In this document: piece by piece, positions 57,101-64,000 of the stretch
Position numbering within the stretch: position 1 is the stretch's first letter
Layout: each line of letters begins with the position of its first letter
Assembly (NCBI RefSeq): GCF_030247185.1
Contig: NC_080572.1
Coordinates: 231,943,336-232,007,335, forward strand
Reading direction: 5' to 3'
Source of the DNA: Malaya genurostris
Taxonomy: Eukaryota; Arthropoda; Insecta; Diptera; Culicidae
Length of the DNA stretch: 64,000 bases
Position numbers and translations under genes: made by a program
Notes under the pieces: generated by a model
Database searches by the model: none
What the model was told of the DNA's origin: nothing
What the model saw: the letters and a program-made list of their open reading frames with translations, nothing else

Positions 57101-60100
57101 GTTTCTCTAAAGTTACTGTATTAGATGGTTACATTTCTCCAGTTCAAACAAAATCTCGAACTTTCCTCTTGATGGAGCCCAATGAAAACGAACAGGGAAA
57201 CAGCGCATTCCTTTCATTTTGCCCGCATTTGCTAGGTTTCTTTGACTTATCGCCGCTTTGTCAAAGTCGCTGCTTCGAAATGGTTTCAAGCAATTCGAAG
57301 AATTCATTAGCTTGAAAACAAAATCGAGTTTTTGCAATGACTGAGCGGAAATGTATATTGGAGAAGCCAAGTGAAAGAAAAACTAACAGAAAAGATGAAT
57401 TTTTGGAAAAAGATACGCTCAGAGACAGGACTCGAACCTGCGTTCTTATGCATTCCGTGCATACGCGCTACCATTTTACCACTCTGAATCTTGTTTTAGT
57501 CACTCTAAAACGCCAGTCAGACACAGTAGAACGTACATCGAACATGATTTACATACTGGCCGTCACCCGACCGATACCTTACATCCAAACATCTTCTCTG
57601 TCCATCAAACACTAGTCCTCTCGCTTCATACCTATTTCTCCGATCAAGCATTGAGTAGGAGAGTGTATTTATAATCGCTTGTCACCTTCTTTAATGGTGC
57701 CAGTCGACGAGTGTGAAAAATGGTTTCAAATCACAAATGCAACCCACTAGCCAACATTCGTGACCTTCTTCGCGAACTTATTGGCAAACACGAACTTGAA
57801 TCTTCGGGGTACATCCCCACGGCCAGTCGCGATGTATACCTTTTGATCGGTAAGCATCTGAAAATCGAGTTTTACGTATGTTTCGTCATCGTAGGGGGCA
57901 GCCCATGTTGTATGATATCAAATCAAATATGTCAAATATGAATATGATATTAAATCAAAGAAGTCGCTGCAAGTATATTCGCCTATTTGGTAGAGTAGAA
58001 AGATTGATGAGAGCGCAGCGTTGATCATAGAGTTGTAATTGTAAACGAATTTTCCAAGAAAGTTGGCGAAAGGTAAAATTGATTAAGCTCTCTCGTACTC
58101 GTTCTATACGATCTATGTGGATAGAATGGTACGGCGACCACACAGTAATTCCATATTCAAGAATGCTACGAACCAGAGAGATGTACCGTGACTTCAGAAA
58201 ATGAATATCCGCAAAGTTACGAGTAGAGCGTTGATGAGCCCTAATACTGCATATGCCTTTGTTGTCATGTTTGAGTAGTGTTCCGTGAATCGAAGTTTAC
58301 TGTCGGGAACGATTCCAAGACTCTTGACCGATGATACTCTTTTTATCGAGACAGCGTTTATAGTATACTCGAAAACAATTCAAGATCGTACTCATGCAAA
58401 AGTAATGATGCTGGATTTTTCAATGTTCACACCTCTACCATTTTGAGGGCACCATGTTAGAATTCTCTCGATATTCATCTGTAAAGCACAACAGTCCACC
58501 AGAGTTGTTATGATGCGATAAATCTTTAAATCATCCACATAGATGTAAGTCTGTCACAGTCAGGTCGTTGATGAAAAGTACAAACAGTAGAGGTCCGAGA
58601 TGACTTCCTTGGGAACTCCAGATGCAATGTTGAAACTTACTGAACACGAAGGCGCAAGCTTTACAGATGCACTACGATTTGAAAGGTATGAAAAAATGCA
58701 GATGGTTAACTAGCCGGGGAGGCCAATTCTTTTCAGCTTCTCTACTGCATGCTGATGTGGAACGCAATTAAAAGTCTTTGAAAAGTCTAGACATACTGAA
58801 TCGATCTGTTTATCAATTTTGCTAATAAACGAAGACAAATTGCTCATCAGGTTCGTTGTAGTAGAGCGTTTCCTGACGAAACCGTGTTGATCCAAAAATA
58901 TTATGTGTTTTACAGCATGGTAGAGAATGTTCAGCAGCATACTTTCAAAAACTTTCGGAAGATACCTCAAAATTGAAATTCCCCGATAATTCATTACATT
59001 AGGCACGTTTACGGATTTATGAATAGGTACAATTAAAGCCTTCTTTCACGATGTCGGGAAGGTATTCTCCACGAGCGAACGATTGAATAGTATACCCACT
59101 TAGAAAAAAACGTTCAACGGTGGTCCTTCATTGGTCCAATACGTTGGATCATTGGTCCAATGAAAGTCCAATGAATCGTTCAACGGGAGGCCAACATGGG
59201 ACCTTCGTTTGCCGATTTTGAAACAGACCGTTGAACCGAATGCCATTTTTTTCGTTCAACAAACCCGGTTGACATTTTTAACATGAGGAGTTGGAGCCCC
59301 GTTGGACTAGTTTTACTACATAATTTCTGAAGTTTTTTCCACTTATTTGTTTAAACTAACAATACATACCTGCACAATACTTCTACTTCACGTAAAATAA
59401 CAACAAATTTTCTTTCTATGTAAAGGTAACACTTAATTTTCACACTATTTTTGCAAGAGAAAAAACAACAACAAACCGTTCCAGCAAATTGAACGAATAT
59501 TTCGTGCAATATGTCGTTCAACAAGCGCTCAAAAATTAACAAAATTGAAAGGCCTGCTGAGAGGGTAGACACAGGTGACGCCAAAGATGACGAACACTAT
59601 TTGTCAAATGTCGGCTGAATTTTTTTCGGTCCAGCTCCCGTGGTACTATCTCAAACATGCTCATACACCTCACGTCCAGAAAAAGAAAACGTTGGTAAAT
59701 TGAAATTATAAGTAGGTAAACTACTCTGGTACTGTTCCGACAAAGGTTGTGAGTTATTACTTAGCACACTTTGAAAAAAAGAATAGATTTGCTGATTTAT
59801 CAAATAATTAAGATTAACATCATCGGATCATCCTTCAAACTGGTCACAAGCAAAGACATCATATTAACAAGATATCCAGCTCTCACATTTCCCGAACAAA
59901 TTATTGGCAACATTCTTTTTTGCGAGCATGGCGACCTCAGACGAGTCCGCATCGAATTTCGTACATAGAAGCAAGGGAAAGAAATGTCAAATTCGTGTGC
60001 GCCAAAATAGCAGCACTGCGCACCCATACAATTGACATGATATGTTGAATGTGATGCCGTGCGATGGCGTTGCTGAACTGAAGATTGATTTCCCTCAAAG

Positions 60101-63100
60101 CTGACAGGGTCTGTCTCAAGTCAATGTACGTATGACAGAAAAACACTGTTAAAACATCGAGTCCAATTAAAAATTGCAATGATTAAGATCATAAATTTCT
60201 TTCACGTTGTCATTCGTAGATACACACTTAGAAAAAATCGTGTAAATTTACGTCTTCTGAGAACGACATATACGAGCGTCAAAATGACTCATTTTTACAC
60301 TAGATCTAACACATATTTAATGCATTCTGACATATTTTTAAGTGCTGAAGCATGTAAATTTACACGCCTGCTTTAAAAATAGTGTATGTTCGACACATAT
60401 GTAAACCTTTCTTGTAAAATTCAGTAATTTTACGAATTACGTTTTTATTATTTGAGTCATATGCGGAATTACGTCACCGGTAAATTTAAAAATTTTTTAC
60501 TGAGTAGGTTATCCAAAACGTCAATCAATAGTCATAACAAACGGTTGATTATGTTTCGTCAAAACGCGTTGATATAAGAGCCTTGCAGGCGATTTGGCCA
60601 CGGCATTCTGCTTCATACGCTGGTTCTTCCCCTGACAAGGATGTTCCGCACTGTTTTGAAGTTGGTCGTTGACATCTTGCTGTAAAACTGACAATCCCTG
60701 GCAGCGATACCGGATTGTGCGCACTAAATTTCCGTATTCCATCTAGTATCGGAATAATGGTAGAGGAAAAATATCAGTATAAATCCTTATAACTTATTTT
60801 ACATTGATTACATGTTATTTTATACCAATAAAAAATGTAGTTGATTCCAGAATACATTATCTCTACATTTATTGAGACCATTGAAATGCCTAAAAACATA
60901 CAGGATCCATCATTTTTTTATGATGAAAGCAAGTATAAAAAATATCATGAATGAAATTTTGGTGTAAATTTTTCTCTCATTGTTCTGTGTCTGTCTATTT
61001 CTACAGATTTCAGTATTAATTACATAATTAAAATATAGAATCTGCAAGAATCATTCGAGAGGAGAGAGCAAAGGATTGGTAATAAAGCACATGAGTGTAT
61101 TGCATGAGAATAATGCACAAAGTTTTAACGTGTACTACAAACTCTGGGTGCGTTCTGGAAGTTCAGCAGTTAATAAGTTCAACAGAGTTCAACTTGTGCA
61201 GGTTTCCAACGATTTAACCCAGTGAAATTTGTCGGCCAGAAAATAAAAACTACCTATTATTTGGCTTCTTTTTACTATAATAATCAGCATCTCGGTCCTT
61301 CGGGGCCTTCAAAGCTAGCAAGTCAGTGAGAGCAAAGTAAACAAAATGAAGTAAAATACAACACATCATCGAATGGGAAAGTCAGGATTACAATTTGGCA
61401 CCGCACGTTTCATAACGATGTCACATTTATCATCAAACATATAAAAATCAACTTTTGTTTCAACTAATCACAGATATTTAGCATCAACAAACTCTTATTT
61501 ATGTTTACATACTTCTTCGTTGTTTTCGTCTTCGTGGAAAAGATGATGGTCACAAGAACATGGCGGCCCAGCAGGGACTTGGGAAACTGCCAAGAGCCAC
61601 TTCCACCTCCAAATTGGGTGGAAAGTACTTAAAATTAGGTTGTTCTGCGGTTCCGTGTAAAAGAGTAAATAAATCGAAATCGGGCGAAACTCTTTTTATA
61701 TTAATTTATTCAGTGGATATCGAAGGAAAGTTGTAAAATGTGCATGCCTTTTAAAGATAAACCAACAATTCAAAGATTAATCAAAAATTGATCTGAGAAT
61801 ATACGTTATATTCTAAGAAGAAATTGAAACCAAAGTCGAAGCAATGTTTGCCTTTCTTTAAAAAACAGCTGATATAATAAAGCTGGAAAAGTGTCTGTAA
61901 TATTACTCATATTGGTGGAGAAACCCGACTTTCTTATAAATCTGCAAAAAATCAGTATTTTGATGTTCTGTACTGTAGCATTTATTGACATCAACTAAAT
62001 TTCGAATTACAAAACCTAGGAAATGTGGACTTTTATGATTAATTTTCAGAACGTATGCATAAGTTTTGACACTACAAAACATATTTATACAAAAATAACG
62101 ATGAATCACAAAAATTAATTTTTATCAATCATGAAAACTTTCGCAAAACCCGTATTTATCACAAGCCGGTTGGTTATAATTCTTATTTTTATCCAAACAT
62201 TCACGATGACAATAAAAGCACAGACTAACAGACATGACAGTATGAGTAAATTCTTATAAAAATAATTTTTCGTGATGCACTAGTTCCACCTATATTGTAC
62301 TGCGCGAACTATTTACTATCGGTACACCCCTTGTGTTATGTGAAAGTTTATTTACAAGTTGGTTTCCCCTCGTTTGTCAACACCGATCAGCTGCTTACAG
62401 GGATGTCTGATTTCATCATAATATTTGAAAATGAATCATCACAATAAATTATTGGATTACGTTGATAATATATTTAACTTTTTTAGCGATGTTGGAAGGT
62501 AACCATTTATTTTTTTCAACGTTGCTCAGATTATTTTTTATTGTGTTGGTTATTTTCATCCGAAATTAAGTGGTGGTAGACCAGAAGCAAGTAAATATTG
62601 TAACAAAACGGGTTCGATTTTGTATTGCGTTGGAGGATGAGAAGTAGCACAATTATGTATATAGTTTTGGCAATATGTATTAAATCTGTATCCTGCATGA
62701 AATTCGCATGGACGTATACGAATCAATACATTACAGGTAATTCTGTATAAATGGCAACTCTGTTGGTAAATGAAAAAAATAAACACAGTCTAGATGACAG
62801 ACAGGATGTTTTTGATAGTGTAACGTGGCGACATCATGACATATGCGTGTACTGTCCCAACTAAAGGAATATTCGAAATGACCGTTGAAATGATTAAAGA
62901 ATCTAATTTGAGTGTCCTGTCTGTTAGTCTGTGATAAAAGCGCATGAAGTTTTCAGCCTTCAGAAAAAACCTCAATCTCGTAATTAAAATTTAAGATAAT
63001 TTTACTGATTGCATTCAAAACCGGCATGACACACACATATTCAAGAAAAATATTATCAAAATGATAGTTAATTCATAGCGGAATTCATTCCATCCGACTA

Positions 63101-64000
63101 AATTTAATGTTGTTCGTGAAGTTGGAGTCAAAATATTCTTGAATTAGGAGGCTTAAGGCAGGTTGGCAGGAATATCCTCTTGTAGAGGTTTTCAGTAGGC
63201 TTCCGTGTAGTTTAAAGTTTTAATGCAAGATCTATGATGTAGTTACAAGTATTTATTATTACTTAAAAATGTTGCTTGGGATGTATCGACAAACTGTTGT
63301 TTCCGGCGTCTTCAGAACGTTGACCAGTTTCGAACCGGACCACTTCGGATTTTCCAGGTTTTTGCGCACGCTATGTTTTTCTTCTTTCGAGTTCCATTTT
63401 ACGTTATTTCAATGTGATCAACTAGTTTAATCCAACTTGCACAAGTTGTCCTCTGTAGAAGTGCTAATGATGCGCGAGGGGCGTATCAATTTACTTTTAG
63501 TCAGTTTTTAATTGCTGTAAGTCAATTACTGAATAGATATTTCGTATCTTGCGTTGATTTCAAACCCACTCAATACTCCTTCAAATTACAGTTACAACGG
63601 CTGATATCCGGGGACACGGCCCCTTTGGATTTGAAAGATCTACGAAAGCATACCCAATACTACGGAGGTTTCCACGATGGTCACCGCGTAGTCGGTTGGT
63701 TATGGGATATTCTTGCCAAAGATTTCACTGAAGACGAGAAAAAACTGTTTCTCAAGGTAATAATATATGCTATTGTCGTTGTTCCTGAATAATTAAAAAA
63801 AACCTTCCATTCCTACAGTTCGTCACAAGCTGCTCGAAGCCACCATTACTGGGGTTCGCACATTTGGAGCCTCCCTTTTCAATACGCTGCGTTGAAGTCG
63901 GTGACGACGAAGACATTGGCGATACGGTTGGATCGGTGATTCGTGGATTCTTCACCATTCGCAAAAAGGATCCTCTAAATCGGCTGCCAACCTCCTCCAC
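53961..64000 (+). CDS. Ube3b: UBE3B orthologue, IQ-motif HECT E3 ubiquitin ligase (7 exons, 3' end beyond window)
   Basis: The spliced product accepts ubiquitin from an E2 on a HECT cysteine and passes it to substrates. Exons: 53961-54133, 54190-55508, 55571-55736, 55807-56808, 56873-57002, 63592-63756, 63819-64000; all introns are GT-AG and phases agree (2,1,2,2,0,0). About 1045 codons are present. An IQ motif lies at residues 35-55, armadillo-like helices of the middle region follow, and the HECT domain begins near residue 690. The N-lobe block GLDEAGIDQDGVFKEFLEE and the MLGKAVYEGI block are strongly conserved with vertebrate UBE3B. The window stops after PTSS plus two bases; the catalytic Cys should be codon 1047, one codon further. 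The ATG at 53961 (CAAAATG context) fits the family start better than the upstream in-frame ATG at 53928. Confidence 0.95.
54190..55508 (+). CDS. Ube3b: UBE3B exon 2 (helical scaffold)
   Basis: A 1319-bp exon after acceptor CTTTTAG. The protein resumes LNEFDMLLPPC and continues through SYVGVALNKEYSLAWIRHIK, CSNIMGDLVQKGFYLNLRNI and HELLGWFSP, each aligning to vertebrate UBE3B in order. Ends LRLDILSG with donor CCG/GTATGT. Confidence 0.93.
55571..55736 (+). CDS. Ube3b: UBE3B exon 3
   Basis: Encodes LCYNDTVLHDLWLLLGSLGP and onward to CDCMTHYV. Acceptor TATTCTAG, donor CAC/GTGAGG. Phases 1 in, 2 out match neighbours. The exon is too short to stand out as a frame. Confidence 0.9.
55807..56808 (+). 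CDS. Ube3b: UBE3B exon 4 (HECT N-lobe)
   Basis: Starts TILDDLEMYEQQNPF and contains the DCRRPFAPQNHWLIRDIRPS block, QKMPHIIPHEDRVQLFR, GVIRVRFVNQQGLDEAGIDQ, KRVFDPSLNLFKTT, LYPSPTSHMQENHLQLFEFV and VPFASFFLSQVLG. These are the E2-binding and structural parts of the HECT N-lobe. The donor AA/GTAAGT was chosen so that AA|G rebuilds the conserved lysine. Confidence 0.95.
56873..57002 (+). CDS. Ube3b: UBE3B exon 5 (HECT, before the large intron)
   Basis: Encodes INYIHYMAYFRMHTQIRDQT and continues through AAFIRGFRCIVNPDWLALFSTPE to the donor GAG/GTAAGT. The following exon lies 6.6 kb away. Confidence 0.93.
57417..57488 (-). tRNA. tRNA-like gene or tRNA-derived SINE head, antisense in UBE3B intron 5
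   Basis: Read on minus from 57488: a 7-bp acceptor pairing (TTCAGAG with CTCTGAG), A box TGGTAAAATGG and B box GGTTCGAGTCC that both fit the Pol III consensus exactly, a T stem GCAGG/CCTGT, and an anticodon-arm palindrome TATGC-ACGGAAT-GCATA. A TTTTT run follows 8 bases after the acceptor, like a Pol III terminator. Against a genuine tRNA: the D stem pairs poorly and position 33 is not T if the loop is 7 nt (anticodon would be GGA). A tRNA-derived SINE head or pseudo-tRNA is therefore as likely as a functional tRNA. Confidence 0.6.
57489..57954. other. Intron 5 sequence, unclassified
   Basis: Balanced composition with an unrecognised 73-codon + frame at 57720-57941 (KCNPLANIRDLLRELIGKHE). 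A decayed copy of some coding sequence is possible. No splice signals support an exon. Confidence 0.3.
57955..59060 (-). mobile_element. CR1-like reverse transcriptase relic in UBE3B intron 5
   Basis: Minus-strand pieces in order: NYRGISILRYLPKVFE and LDQHGFVRKRSTTTNLMSNL with VCLDFSKTFNCVPH (59006-58710), a degraded GVPQGS/YADD region (near 58620-58500), and WSPYHSIHIDRIERVRESLI with FTFRQLSW near 58143-58060. Many stops and frameshifts. It is older than the CR1 element at 10.6-13.1 kb and opposite in orientation to UBE3B. Confidence 0.75.
59095..59850. other. Intron 5 DNA with MITE-like left end and repeated GGTCCAAT motif
   Basis: CACTTAGAAAAAAACGTTCA at 59098 resembles other non-autonomous element ends. 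TTGGTCCAAT occurs twice within 35 bp (near 59132 and 59153) and CGTTCAAC-type words recur. The right end was not found. Confidence 0.35.
59851..60114. mobile_element. Interspersed 236-bp-type element, copy 3, in UBE3B intron 5
   Basis: It runs from CAAAGACATCATATTAACAA to CTGACAGGGTCTG and shares TGCGAGCATGGCG, ATAGCAGCACTGCGCACCC, CATACAATTGACATGATATG and GCGATGGCGTTGCTGAACTG with copies 1 and 2. Confidence 0.75.
60222..60510. mobile_element. MITE-like element in UBE3B intron 5
   Basis: It begins ACACTTAGAAAAAATCGTGT and ends TTTAAAAATTTTTTACTGAG, with scattered internal inverted motifs (GTGTAAATTTACG, GTAAATTTACACG). The ends are only loosely complementary; no TSD confirmed. Confidence 0.4.
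60511..60742 (-). pseudogene. Transposase-like fragment (mariner-type?) in UBE3B intron 5
   Basis: A minus-strand frame starting MEYGNLVRTIRYRCQGLSVL contains NQRMKQNAVAKSPARLLYQR followed by VLTKHNQPFVMTID. The KSPARLLYQRVLTKHN part resembles the segment preceding the first catalytic aspartate in an insect mariner-type transposase family I recall (KxxARKLYxxVLTK-x-CxxMDDETYV). It ends where the MITE-like element begins. A domain search is needed. Confidence 0.35.
60743..63591. other. Remainder of UBE3B intron 5, unclassified
   Basis: AT-rich. No recognised element or exon; the short frames present have no motif. The 3' splice site is TTCAAATTACAG at 63580-63591. Confidence 0.5.
63592..63756 (+). 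CDS. Ube3b: UBE3B exon 6 (HECT)
   Basis: Encodes LQRLISGDTAPLDLKDLRKH and continues through TQYYGGFHDGHRVVGWLWDI to EKKLFLK. It corresponds exactly to the segment following STPE in vertebrate UBE3B, confirming the jump across the 6.6 kb intron. Donor AAG/GTAATA. Confidence 0.93.
63819..64000 (+). CDS. Ube3b: UBE3B exon 7 (HECT C-lobe), truncated by window end
   Basis: After acceptor TTCCTACAG it encodes FVTSCSKPPLLGFAHLEPPF and continues through DTVGSVIRGFFTIRKKDP to RLPTSS, then two bases of the threonine codon. The catalytic cysteine of the TSSTCFN motif is expected directly after the window edge. No stop codon in view. Confidence 0.93.

Noticed and set aside
1..64000. CRISPR arrays, bacterial operons, phage genes, LTR retrotransposons
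   Set aside because: No regularly spaced short repeats with spacers, no Shine-Dalgarno-led gene strings, and no LTR pair with TG-CA ends and gag-pol were seen.

Overview
The window is nuclear DNA of an insect, most likely a mosquito (Diptera, Culicidae). This is an inference from four things: AT-rich sequence with 56-70 bp introns in the one clear gene, a Juan/Jockey-type retrotransposon with a poly(A) tail, CR1-clade (T1/Q-like) reverse transcriptases, and many Tc1/mariner relics and TA-flanked inverted-repeat elements. No bacterial, phage or organellar features are present.

The only confident host protein-coding gene is at the right end. It is the orthologue of UBE3B, an IQ-motif HECT E3 ubiquitin ligase, on the + strand from 53961 and running off the window at 64000. 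Seven exons are visible. Introns 1-4 and 6 are 56-70 bp, but intron 5 (57003-63591) is 6.6 kb and splits the HECT domain. It holds a tRNA-like gene, a CR1 relic, a copy of a short interspersed repeat, a terminal-inverted-repeat element and a transposase fragment. The window ends one codon before the expected catalytic cysteine.

The left 53 kb is intergenic or deep-intron DNA dominated by mobile elements, many nested. From left to right: a mariner relic split by a 1.24 kb inverted-repeat element (1-1745); a dispersed repeat interrupted by a 1.5 kb retroelement with a 21-bp target-site duplication (2820-5160); a decayed transposon-like reading frame (6.3-8.3 kb); a CR1-like element (10.6-13.1 kb); a perfect 224-bp inverted repeat with a 32-bp loop (14052-14531); a full-length Jockey element with 15-bp target-site duplications (17726-22408) lying between two copies of a 0.4 kb repeat; degenerate arrays of a roughly 150-170 bp monomer (26.1-27.0, 28.4-29.0 and 50.3-52.0 kb); a fold-back mariner (27521-28404); a truncated CR1/L2-type element (30.6-32.0 kb); two copies of a 2 kb TA-flanked element (36.2 and 44.6 kb); a pseudogene fragment of the Polycomb-group gene Scm (47.6 kb); and a long-TIR mariner filled with other repeats (50081-52854).

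Several less AT-rich stretches (about 8.9-9.9, 23.4-25.2, 33.0-34.3 and 42.6-43.9 kb) lack recognisable elements. They are the best places to look for regulatory DNA or short exons; one contains a candidate signal-peptide exon (43480-43567) and another a candidate terminal exon (23432-23614). All alignments, splice sites and repeat boundaries were read by eye, and family names rest on remembered motifs, not searches.
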